A stretch of DNA of 45,364 nucleotides from Eubacterium sp. (GTDB lineage: Bacteria; Bacillota; Clostridia; Lachnospirales; Lachnospiraceae), in assembly GCA_022796875.1 (NCBI GenBank), contig JAAWJJ010000025.1, positions 1-45,364 on the forward strand, in the 5' to 3' direction. Shown here piece by piece: positions 7,808 to 15,856 of the stretch. The notes under the pieces are model-generated. The model searched no databases and had not been told where the DNA came from. It saw only the letters and a program-made list of their open reading frames with translations. The first letter of the stretch is position 1, and every line of letters begins with the position of its first letter. The position numbers and the translations under genes are program-made.

Positions 7808-10264
7808 ATGCAGCGTGAATATACGGCAAAAGCAAAGAAAGCAATCGAACTGGCAAAAAAGGCTTCAAAGACGATGGAGCACAGTTACATCGGGACAGAG
7901 CATTTGCTTCTGGGGTTGATACGTGAAAAAACAGGCGTAGCGGCAAGCGTGCTGGAATCTATCGGCGTAGAGGAAGCAAAAGTTCTGGAACTGATACAGA
8001 CTTTGATCGCTCCGGGCGGTATTCAGGTAATAGAGAAAGAGGGGCTTTCACCCCGGGCAAAAATTATTCTGGAAAATTCCGCATTGGAAGCAGAAAAGTT
8101 TCACAGTATCGAAATCGGAACAGAGCATATTCTGTTGGCGATGATGAAAGAAAACGAGTGCGTAGCGGCACGTTTATTCCATACGCTTGGATTAAATATC
8201 CAGAAAATGTATGTAGAAATTCTTGTGGCGATGGGAGAAGACCCGTCTTACTATAAAGAGGAATTTCAGAGCGGAAAGTCACACCGCAGCAGAGGGCGCA
8301 ACAATACTCCGATGCTGGATACGTATTCCCGTGATATTACAAAGCTTGCGAAAGACGGCGCCCTTGACCCGGTAATCGGACGGGAGTTTGAAATAACAAG
8401 GGTGATCCAGATCTTAAGCCGCCGCGGGAAAAACAATCCGTGCCTGATCGGGGAACCGGGCGTAGGAAAAACGGCAATTACGGAGGGACTGGCACAGAGG
8501 ATTGTCGGCGGCCTTGTTCCGGATACCGTAGCCGGAAAACGTTTGGTGACTCTGGATTTGTCCGGAATGGTCGCTGGTTCCAAATACCGCGGGGAGTTTG
8601 AGGAGCGGATTAAAAAAGTACTGTCGGAAGTGCAGCAGGCAGGAAATGTCATATTATTTATTGACGAACTGCATACGATTATAGGCGCCGGCGGAGCGGA
8701 AGGCGCAATTGATGCGTCCAATATACTGAAGCCGCCTCTGGCACGAGGGGAAATTCAGTTAATCGGAGCCACTACGATAGAAGAATACCGCAAATACGTG
8801 GAAAAAGATGCGGCATTGGAACGGCGGTTCCAGCCAATTACCGTGAATGAGCCGTCCGTAGAACAGACGATTGATATATTAAAAGGAATCCGTCCGAAAT
8901 ACGAACAGCATCATCAGGTGCAGATTACGGACGCCGGGATAGAGGCAGCCGCAAAATTAAGCGAGCGTTATATTAACGACCGGTTTTTGCCGGATAAGGC
9001 GATTGACCTGATGGATGAAGCGATGTCCAAAGTGCGTCTGGGAGGCAGTAAAACTTCGGGAGAAGTAAAGGAAATTGACGTTCAGATACTGGATATCGAT
9101 ACGAAAATGGAAGAAGCGATTCGGAAAATGGATCTGGAGAAAGCTTCCATTCTGAAAAAGCAGAAACATGAGCTGCAGGAAAAACAGGAAAAGCTGATCC
9201 GGAAATACCATCGGGATATGTCAAAAAAGCAGCTTGTAGTAGATGAAAATGAAATTGCGGGAGTGGTATCCGACTGGACGAAAATTCCGGTAAAAAAACT
9301 GGAAGAAGGAGAAACAGCACGCCTGAAAAAATTGGAAAAAGTTTTGCATAAGCGTGTGGTAGGGCAGGAAGAAGCCGTCAAAGCAATTGCTAAGGCGGTA
9401 CGGAGAGGCCGAGTCGGTTTGAAAGAGCCAAACCGCCCGATTGGTTCTTTCCTGTTTCTGGGACCGACTGGCGTCGGAAAAACCGAAATTTCCAAAGCGT
9501 TGGCGGAAGCTATTTTCGGGGATGAACAGGCGATCATTCGTATTGATATGTCCGAATATATGGAGAAACACAGCGTTTCCAAAATGATCGGTTCTCCGCC
9601 GGGGTACGTTGGATATGATGAAGGCGGCCAGCTGAGCGAAAAAGTCCGGCGCAATCCGTATGCCGTAGTACTGTTTGACGAGATAGAGAAAGCGCATCCG
9701 GATGTGTTCAATATTTTGCTGCAGATTCTGGATGATGGCCATGTAACGGATGCGCAGGGACGTAAAATAAATTTTAAAAATACGATTATAATCATGACTT
9801 CCAATGCCGGAGCACAGGCAATCGTAGCTCCGAAACACCTCGGTTTCCATGCCGGTGATGATGAAAAAGAAAACTATGAACGGATGAAGTCTGGCGTTAT
9901 GGAAGAGGTGCGCAGGATATTTAAACCGGAGTTTTTAAACCGTATCGACGAAACGATCGTATTCCATGCGTTGAGTAAAGAGCATATGAAAAAAATCGTA
10001 TCTATGATGATAAAAACATTTGCCGACCGATGCAAAAGCCAGTTAAATATTACATTAAATGTCCGAGGTTCCGTGAAAGAATACGTGGCGGAAAAAGGAT
10101 ACGATCCCAAATATGGCGCCCGGCCGTTGCGGAGATTGCTGCAGACCAGCCTGGAAGACTCTCTGGCGAATGAAATCCTTAACGGGAAAGTAAAGAACGG
10201 GGATACGGTGGATGCAGGTATGAAAAAAGAAGAAATGGTCTTTAACGTACGGACAAAAGACTGA
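7808..10264 (+). CDS. clpC: ClpC-type AAA+ ATPase of the Clp protease
   Basis: The 818-residue product has the full ClpC plan. Two Clp-N repeats lie at about 5-140, and the first AAA+ module has GEPGVGKT at 215-222. A UVR/middle-domain coiled segment rich in K/E/Q lies around 430-470, and the second AAA+ module has GPTGVGKTE from about 552. A ClpB-type long middle domain is absent. It unfolds substrates for ClpP in the cytoplasm in protein quality control and sporulation. In Bacillus and many clostridia clpC follows ctsR-mcsA-mcsB; those genes are absent here, while radA lies nearby as usual. GAGAGGA precedes the ATG. Confidence 0.95.
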   Translation: MQREYTAKAKKAIELAKKASKTMEHSYIGTEHLLLGLIREKTGVAASVLESIGVEEAKVLELIQTLIAPGGIQVIEKEGLSPRAKIILENSALEAEKFHSIEIGTEHILLAMMKENECVAARLFHTLGLNIQKMYVEILVAMGEDPSYYKEEFQSGKSHRSRGRNNTPMLDTYSRDITKLAKDGALDPVIGREFEITRVIQILSRRGKNNPCLIGEPGVGKTAITEGLAQRIVGGLVPDTVAGKRLVTLDLSGMVAGSKYRGEFEERIKKVLSEVQQAGNVILFIDELHTIIGAGGAEGAIDASNILKPPLARGEIQLIGATTIEEYRKYVEKDAALERRFQPITVNEPSVEQTIDILKGIRPKYEQHHQVQITDAGIEAAAKLSERYINDRFLPDKAIDLMDEAMSKVRLGGSKTSGEVKEIDVQILDIDTKMEEAIRKMDLEKASILKKQKHELQEKQEKLIRKYHRDMSKKQLVVDENEIAGVVSDWTKIPVKKLEEGETARLKKLEKVLHKRVVGQEEAVKAIAKAVRRGRVGLKEPNRPIGSFLFLGPTGVGKTEISKALAEAIFGDEQAIIRIDMSEYMEKHSVSKMIGSPPGYVGYDEGGQLSEKVRRNPYAVVLFDEIEKAHPDVFNILLQILDDGHVTDAQGRKINFKNTIIIMTSNAGAQAIVAPKHLGFHAGDDEKENYERMKSGVMEEVRRIFKPEFLNRIDETIVFHALSKEHMKKIVSMMIKTFADRCKSQLNITLNVRGSVKEYVAEKGYDPKYGARPLRRLLQTSLEDSLANEILNGKVKNGDTVDAGMKKEEMVFNVRTKD

Positions 10265-10271
10265 TATTACT

Positions 10272-10299
10272 TTGAAAAAAGGGATAAATATGATATAAT
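10272..10299 (+). promoter_or_regulatory. Promoter with extended -10
   Basis: TTGAAA at 10272-10277 and TATAAT at 10294-10299 are 16 bases apart, with TG one base before the -10 box. It would transcribe the leader and the endosialidase-like gene. The sequence immediately after it recurs behind a similar promoter at 41004. Confidence 0.65.
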
Positions 10300-10455
10300 G
10301 AGCGCAAGCGAGAAGAGTCACGGGTGATTCGGCGAGCGGCGAATTGTGATCATGAATCGAAGATTCATGATATAATATGAGCACAAAAGCAATGAGCAGT
10401 ATTCCGAAATTCAGGAAGGAAATTCAGGAAAAGATGCGTCAGGAGGAAAATCAAA
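10298..10455 (+). other. Structured leader region before the endosialidase-like gene
   Basis: The 150-base stretch starts with AATGAGCGCAAGCGAGAAGA, also found with two substitutions at 41008-41027. It contains a weak hairpin, ATTCG...CGAAT (about 10327-10344). A perfect 10-bp hairpin, ATCATGAATC-GAA-GATTCATGAT, lies at 10349-10371. A second TATAAT-like box directly follows it. No known riboswitch is recognisable. Confidence 0.5.
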
Positions 10456-10866
10456 ATGTCAGTAGTGAAAGAATTAATTCGAAAAGAATCTGATGGGAAA
10501 CTTAGCTTTGGTAACTATATGTTAGACAAGAAAGCAAAGTTGGACAATTATGAGGTTGGCGGAGATTTGTATAAGGTGAAAACGTTTAAAGAGATCACCA
10601 AATTGGAAAGAAACGGTTTGTTTGTATATGAATCCGTACCGGGAACAGCCGTATCAGGTCTTTTCGTAAACGAGAATGGCATAACTTTCAGCGTGGAAGG
10701 TTCTGAAGATGCGCAGGTAACGTTGGAGTTGGAAGCAGAAACAGAGTATGAAGTAGCGATTAATGGCGTTAACGCCGGAAAAATGAAAACAAATCTCGGC
10801 GGTAAACTGAGTTTTGGAGTAGAATTAGGAGAAAATTGTTCGGTAGCTGTAGAAGTAAAAAAATAA
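10456..10866 (+). CDS. Conserved small protein, often labelled endosialidase-like
   Basis: The 136-residue protein begins MSVVKELIRKESDGKLSFG and ends with a beta-rich part containing KMKTNLGGKLSFGVEL. From memory this pattern matches a conserved small protein of Lachnospiraceae that automatic pipelines call endosialidase. I see no sialidase catalytic motif and no signal peptide, so an enzymatic role is doubtful. AGGAGG lies 9 bases before the ATG. It lies between clpC and radA but has its own promoter and leader. Confidence 0.75.
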   Translation: MSVVKELIRKESDGKLSFGNYMLDKKAKLDNYEVGGDLYKVKTFKEITKLERNGLFVYESVPGTAVSGLFVNENGITFSVEGSEDAQVTLELEAETEYEVAINGVNAGKMKTNLGGKLSFGVELGENCSVAVEVKK

Positions 10867-11019
10867 GAAACGAAACTATATTTTTATGAAGCGGGAAGCT
10901 GTTGCAAATGCAAATTTTTATGAAGTATTGGCGTTCTATTTTCTGTGAACACCTTATTTTGTAGAAATCTGCTTATTTTGCGGCAGCTTTGTTTTTCTGT
11001 AACATATTTGGAGGTAATT

Positions 11020-12384
11020 ATGGCAAAAGCGAAAAATGTACTCTTTTTTTGCCAGGAATGTGGATATGAATCCGCAAAATGGATGGGACAGTGCCCGGCG
11101 TGTAAAGAGTGGAATACGTTTACGGAAGAAATCGTAAGCAGACAAAAAGACAGGCTTACAACAGGCAGGGCGGCAGCGACGGCAAAAGTAACGAAAATAT
11201 CAGAGGTGGCGGAAGAAAAAGAAGAAAGGCTTTCTGCAGGAATGGCAGAACTGGACCGGGTATTGGGCGGCGGACTGGTCAAAGGCTCTCTGGTACTGGT
11301 GGGCGGCGATCCCGGAATCGGAAAATCAACAATTCTGCTCCAGGTATGCGGTATTCTTTCGTCGGATCATAAGGTAATCTATATATCAGGGGAAGAATCT
11401 TTGCAGCAGATCAGAATGCGGGCAAACAGAATGGGGGAAGATACAGGACAGGTATCGTTGTATTGTGAAACCAATCTTGCTAATATTGAAGAAATGGTGC
11501 GAAAGGAAAAACCGGAAATTTTAGTTGTGGATTCAATCCAGACGATGTTCCATGAAGCGGTATCCTCCGCGCCCGGCAGCGTATCGCAGGTCAGGGAATC
11601 TACCGGTGTATTTATGCAGATTGCAAAAAAAATGGGGATTACCGTTTTGATTGTCGGACATGTTACAAAAGAGGGCGTGGTGGCAGGACCGAGAGTACTG
11701 GAGCATATGGTAGATACCGTGTTGTATTTTGAAGGGGACAGGCATGCGTCTTATCGGATATTGCGGGGCGTCAAAAATCGTTTTGGTTCTACGAATGAAA
11801 TCGGTGTATTTGAAATGCACCAGGACGGACTGCATGAAGTGTTGAATCCGTCCGAATTTATGTTAAGCGGAAAACCGGAGCAGGTGTCTGGTTCCGTGGT
11901 AGCGTGTGCGATGGAAGGAACAAGGCCGGTGCTTTTGGAAATCCAGTCGTTGGTCTGCCGTAGCAATTTTGCCATTCCAAGGCGGACGGCGGCGGGAACT
12001 GACGTAAACCGGATCAGTCTGCTAATGGCAGTGTTGGAGAAAAGGCTCGGGGTGCCGCTCGGAAACTGCGATGCATATGTAAATATTGCAGGAGGGATCC
12101 GAATCAGTGAACCGGCGGTAGATCTGGGGATTGTACTGGCAATTTTATCCAGTTATAAAGATATTTTGGTTCCGGATGATATGATCTGTTTTGGAGAAGT
12201 TGGCCTGAGCGGGGAAGTCAGGGCAGTTAATATGACCGAAGTCCGGGTACGGGAGGCCAGAAAACTTGGTTTTCAGTCGGTAATCATACCGGAAGTATCC
12301 AGAAAAGGAATTGATAATGTGGAAGGGATTCGGGTAATAGGCGTGAAAAACGTAAAAGAAGCCATGCAGGTGATCCAGGGGTGA
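11020..12384 (+). CDS. radA: DNA repair protein RadA
   Basis: RadA is a RecA-like branch-migration helicase used in recombinational repair. The 454-residue product has the N-terminal zinc finger C11-x2-C14-x10-C25-x2-C28, a Walker A motif GGDPGIGKST near 95-104, the RadA-specific KNRFG motif near 252-256, and a C-terminal Lon-protease-like domain (SEPAVDLGIVLAILSS and what follows). The ATG at 11020 is preceded by TTGGAGG; the frame extends further upstream but lacks a better site and would place residues before the family's MAK start. Confidence 0.95.
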   Translation: MAKAKNVLFFCQECGYESAKWMGQCPACKEWNTFTEEIVSRQKDRLTTGRAAATAKVTKISEVAEEKEERLSAGMAELDRVLGGGLVKGSLVLVGGDPGIGKSTILLQVCGILSSDHKVIYISGEESLQQIRMRANRMGEDTGQVSLYCETNLANIEEMVRKEKPEILVVDSIQTMFHEAVSSAPGSVSQVRESTGVFMQIAKKMGITVLIVGHVTKEGVVAGPRVLEHMVDTVLYFEGDRHASYRILRGVKNRFGSTNEIGVFEMHQDGLHEVLNPSEFMLSGKPEQVSGSVVACAMEGTRPVLLEIQSLVCRSNFAIPRRTAAGTDVNRISLLMAVLEKRLGVPLGNCDAYVNIAGGIRISEPAVDLGIVLAILSSYKDILVPDDMICFGEVGLSGEVRAVNMTEVRVREARKLGFQSVIIPEVSRKGIDNVEGIRVIGVKNVKEAMQVIQG

Positions 12385-12435
12385 TAGATAACGTAACTCT
12401 GTTACAGTTAATGTGAAAGAAAGAAAACTAACGGA

Positions 12436-12464
12436 TTGACTTTTTAAAAGAAAAATGTGATAAT
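12436..12464 (+). promoter_or_regulatory. Promoter of ispE-gntR
   Basis: TTGACT (12436-12441) and GATAAT (12459-12464) have a 17-base spacer, and TG precedes the -10 by one base. It lies in the 146-base gap after radA and directly before ispE. Confidence 0.75.
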
Positions 12465-12530
12465 TATTTATCATACATAGTATACAAAAGAGCGGAATTG
12501 TATTTATTTGTATGCAAAGGAGGGCATTGA

Positions 12531-13400
12531 TTGGCTGGGGAAAAACAAATATGGATGAAAGCGAACGCTAAAATTAATTTGGGCCTGGATGTACTGCGGC
12601 GGCGCAAAGACGGGTATCATGACGTCTGTATGGTTATGCAGTCCCTGGATTTATCGGACGATGTTTTTTTGGAAAAGAGATCGGACGATGAAATCCGATT
12701 GAAAACAAATCTTGCATCATTGCCGGATGATGAATCGAATCTGGCATATAAGGCTGCAAAACTGATGAAAGAGAAATATCGGATCAAACAGGGGGTGGCG
12801 GTTTCCATTCAGAAAAGGATTCCGATAGCGGCCGGCATGGCAGGCGGAAGCGCGGATGCCGCAGCGGTTTTGCGGGGAATGAACGAATTATTTGATCTTG
12901 GTCTTTCCATGGAGGAACTGCAGAAAACAGGAGTGAAACTCGGAGCGGACGTTCCCTATTGTGTGATGGGCGGCTGTGCTCTGGCAGAAGGGATCGGGGA
13001 GAAACTGACGAAACTGGACGGGCCTTCCGGGTATCCGATATTGCTTGCAAAGCCGGACATTGAAGTTTCTACAAAGCATGTATATGAAAGCCTTTCCCTG
13101 GAGGATAAGAGTTCCCATCCTGATGTGAAACAACTGCTGCAGGATGTAGAAAATCAGGAGGTTTCCGCCATGGCAAGGCATATCGGCAATATTCTGGAAA
13201 CGGTAACAATAGCGGAATATCCGGTAATTGATCAGATCAAAAAGCAAATGAAAGTATCCGGTGCAGTAAATTCACTGATGAGCGGAAGCGGCCCTACGGT
13301 ATTTGGGATATTTGAGGATGGAACGGTTTTGCAGAATGCTTATTCCGATATGGTAAAAACAGGTTTGGCAAAAGATGTGATCATGACATATGCGGTTTAA
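12531..13400 (+). CDS. ispE: 4-diphosphocytidyl-2-C-methyl-D-erythritol kinase
   Basis: IspE phosphorylates CDP-methylerythritol in the MEP pathway to isoprenoids. The 289-residue GHMP kinase shows the N-terminal KANAKINLGLDVLRRRKDGY, the ATP-binding loop IPIAAGMAGGSADAAAVLRG near 97-116 and the third motif SLMSGSGPTVFGIF near 245-258. The start is a TTG, chosen because AGGAGGG ends six bases before it; the alternative ATG seven codons later lacks a site. A gntR-type gene follows after 20 bases, probably in the same transcript. Confidence 0.95.
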   Translation: MAGEKQIWMKANAKINLGLDVLRRRKDGYHDVCMVMQSLDLSDDVFLEKRSDDEIRLKTNLASLPDDESNLAYKAAKLMKEKYRIKQGVAVSIQKRIPIAAGMAGGSADAAAVLRGMNELFDLGLSMEELQKTGVKLGADVPYCVMGGCALAEGIGEKLTKLDGPSGYPILLAKPDIEVSTKHVYESLSLEDKSSHPDVKQLLQDVENQEVSAMARHIGNILETVTIAEYPVIDQIKKQMKVSGAVNSLMSGSGPTVFGIFEDGTVLQNAYSDMVKTGLAKDVIMTYAV

Positions 13401-13420
13401 GCAGATTTCGGGGGTGCAAT

Positions 13421-14113
13421 ATGAAAAGTGAATACAAAGATGGAATAGATACCAGTCAGTTTACAAATACATATCTTCCGTTGCGCGACGTTGCTTTTAA
13501 TACGCTGCGGGAAGCGATTTTACGCGGAGAGTTAAAACCGGGAGAACGGCTGATGGAAGTGCAGCTGGCAGAGAAACTTGGTGTGAGCAGGACGCCTGTC
13601 CGAGAGGCTATCCGCAAGCTGGAACTGGAAGGAATGGCGGTCACGATACCGCGAAGAGGAGCGATTGTAGCCGGAATGACGGAAAAGGATATGGAAGATG
13701 TGTTACAGGTCAGGAGGGCGTTGGAAGAACTGGCAGTACAGATTGCCTGCGAGCAGATTTCCATGTCACAGATGAAAGAATTAAAAGAAGCAATGGATGC
13801 ATTTTCGCAGGCAACAAACGGTGTTGATCTGAAAGAAATAACGAATACGGATATTGAATTTCACGATATTATTTATCGTTCTACCGGCAACAGGCGGCTG
13901 TTGTCGATCATGAGTAATTTTGGAGAGCAGATGTATCGTTATCGTGTGGAATATTTAAAAGAACGGGAGAATTACCCGATTCTGGTAGAGGAGCATGCGC
14001 AGATTGTAGAAGGATTGCAGCGGCGTGATAAAGATGCCGTAACCGAAATTATGCGGCGCCATGTGACGAATCAGGCAGTCGAAATGAAAAAGATTATCCG
14101 TGAACAGGGATAA
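13421..14113 (+). CDS. GntR family regulator with FCD ligand domain
   Basis: The 230-residue regulator has an N-terminal winged helix (LREAILRGELKPGERLMEVQ, then AEKLGVSRTPVREAIRKLE). An all-helical FCD domain follows, with likely metal ligands in DIEFHDIIYRSTGN and later EEHAQIVEGL and RRHVTNQ. FCD regulators usually respond to organic acids or sugar acids. No metabolic operon is next to it; it follows ispE and ends in a strong terminator, so its target is unknown. Confidence 0.9.
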   Translation: MKSEYKDGIDTSQFTNTYLPLRDVAFNTLREAILRGELKPGERLMEVQLAEKLGVSRTPVREAIRKLELEGMAVTIPRRGAIVAGMTEKDMEDVLQVRRALEELAVQIACEQISMSQMKELKEAMDAFSQATNGVDLKEITNTDIEFHDIIYRSTGNRRLLSIMSNFGEQMYRYRVEYLKERENYPILVEEHAQIVEGLQRRDKDAVTEIMRRHVTNQAVEMKKIIREQG

Positions 14114-14135
14114 AAACAGAAGAATGGTAAATGAT

Positions 14136-14172
14136 AAAGAGCAGATTCTTATTTGGAATCTGCTCTTTTTTG
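14136..14172 (+). terminator. Rho-independent terminator after gntR
   Basis: An 11-bp perfect stem, AGAGCAGATTC / GAATCTGCTCT, with a 7-base loop is followed by a run of T. It ends the ispE-gntR transcript. Confidence 0.9.
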
Positions 14173-14256
14173 TGAAAGGAACAGAAGTATTTAGTATTGA
14201 AAAGAACAAAAAGCGGGGGAAATCCGCTTGTTTTAAATAGAAATGAGTGTAAAAGT

Positions 14257-15786
14257 ATGAAAAAAGATGAACGTAAAAACCAACAGGATACAAAAGAAGC
14301 TCTTGCGGAAACAATTACGGACTCCCTGGAATGGAACCTGGAAAAATTTCAGCAGATTTTTGCAGACTGCGACGATATTAAAATGAAAAAAATGACGCTG
14401 GGACAGTCTGCGGATGTGGAAGCGGCGATTGCTTATATCGAAGTATCAGTCGGAAATATGCTGGTAGAAAATTCCGTGCTGGGCAAATTACTGAATCATA
14501 TGTGTGAATTAAAAAAAGACCAGATTTACCGTGTACTGGAGTTTAATGCTCTCGGCATTTCGGATATGACGGTATTTGACAAGTTTGAGGACGCGGCTTC
14601 CGGACTGCTGACCGGAGATGCGATCTTATTTATAGACGGATTTGCGGGCGCCGTGAAAATTCCAGACAAAGGATATCCGGCGATGACGATTATGGAGCCT
14701 AAATCCGAACAGACGATCCGGGGATCACGGGAAGGATTTACAGAATCCATAAAAGTAAATGCGGCGCTGATTCGAAAAAGAATCCGTTCTCCGCTTATAA
14801 AAGTAAAACAGAAAACGTGCGGCATCCGTTCCGATACGCTCGTATTTTTGGTATATATGGAGGATTTGATACAGGACGAACTGCTGGAAACGATTGAGGG
14901 GAGGCTGGATCAGTTTGAGATTGACGGCGTGATGGACAGCGGGATTGTAGAGCAGTTGACGGAAAGCAGCTGGTGTTCCCCGTTTCCGCAGTTTCAGACG
15001 ACAAAACGTCCCGACCGGGCTTCTATGGCGATATTGGAGGGCAGGATTTTATTAATGACGGATAATTCGCCGGAAGTTTTAATTTTGCCGACGGATTACA
15101 ATTCTTTTATACAGACGAGCGACGACTATTACAGACGCTGGGAAATCGTATCTTTTACAAGAGTATTGCGTTATATCGCTTCGGTCCTTGCCATGGTATT
15201 TCCGGCTCTGTATTTGACGGCGTTAAATTTCCATGCGGAACTGATACCGGGAAATCTGCTTTCCACGCTGGTACAGGCGAGGCAGGGCGTCCCTTTTCCC
15301 GCGGTGCTGGAATTGCTGTTTATGGAACTGGCATTTGAGCTGCTAAGGGAAGCGGGCGTGCGTATGCCGGGAAATATGGGAAATGCAATCGGAGTCGTTG
15401 GAGGCCTGATCGTCGGACAGGCCGCGGTGGAAGCGAATCTTGTAAGTCCGGCGGTTGTGCTGGTAGTAGCGTTTACCGCACTCTGTTCGTTTACGATACC
15501 GAATGAGGATTTTGCCTCTGCGTTCCGTTTGTTAAAATTTGTACTGTTGATTTTAAGCGCGGTATTGGGATTTGCAGGATTGTGGATCGGAATCTTTTTA
15601 CTGGTTACGCACCTGGCACATCTGGAAAGTTTTGGGATTCCGTATTTGATGCCGCTGTCAGGCACGGATGCCGGCGTGGTAGATGCGGATAAAGATTTTC
15701 TGCTGCGGGCACCGTTGTCTGCTTTGAAAAACAGGCCGCCATATGCAAATAAGGCACAAAAGCGAAAATTTAACTGGAAGAAATAA
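14257..15786 (+). CDS. GerA-family spore germination protein, subunit A
   Basis: The 509-residue protein is the A subunit of a germinant receptor in the spore inner membrane. The cytoplasmic N-terminal domain contains GDAILFIDGFAGAVKI and TIRGSREGFTESIKVNAALI. A membrane region starts at about 300 and includes the hallmark QARQGVPFPAVLELLFMEL and REAGVRMPGNMGNAIGVVGG. Subunits A, B and C together sense nutrients and trigger ion release. The start is uncertain: a TTG at 14197 would add 20 residues and neither choice has a strong ribosome binding site. The next gene supplies the B subunit and apparently part of C. Confidence 0.9.
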   Translation: MKKDERKNQQDTKEALAETITDSLEWNLEKFQQIFADCDDIKMKKMTLGQSADVEAAIAYIEVSVGNMLVENSVLGKLLNHMCELKKDQIYRVLEFNALGISDMTVFDKFEDAASGLLTGDAILFIDGFAGAVKIPDKGYPAMTIMEPKSEQTIRGSREGFTESIKVNAALIRKRIRSPLIKVKQKTCGIRSDTLVFLVYMEDLIQDELLETIEGRLDQFEIDGVMDSGIVEQLTESSWCSPFPQFQTTKRPDRASMAILEGRILLMTDNSPEVLILPTDYNSFIQTSDDYYRRWEIVSFTRVLRYIASVLAMVFPALYLTALNFHAELIPGNLLSTLVQARQGVPFPAVLELLFMELAFELLREAGVRMPGNMGNAIGVVGGLIVGQAAVEANLVSPAVVLVVAFTALCSFTIPNEDFASAFRLLKFVLLILSAVLGFAGLWIGIFLLVTHLAHLESFGIPYLMPLSGTDAGVVDADKDFLLRAPLSALKNRPPYANKAQKRKFNWKK

Positions 15787-15829
15787 TAACAGAAAATTTG
15801 CAAAAGCGGAAATTTAACTGGAAGAAATA
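15757..15829 (+). repeat. Direct duplication across the end of the GerA subunit gene
   Basis: A 29-base segment covering the last codons and stop of the upstream gene (15757-15785) recurs with one substitution at 15801-15829, a period of 44 bases. The second copy lies in the spacer before the next gene. Confidence 0.85.
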
Positions 15830-15856
15830 GGAAGTAAAAAGCGAGGAACGCAAAGT

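Noticed and set aside
10377-10493. A 38-codon frame (MSTKAMSSIPKFRKEIQ...) overlapping the start of the endosialidase-like gene.
   Set aside because: No ribosome binding site before its ATG, and it overlaps the next gene's start region out of frame.
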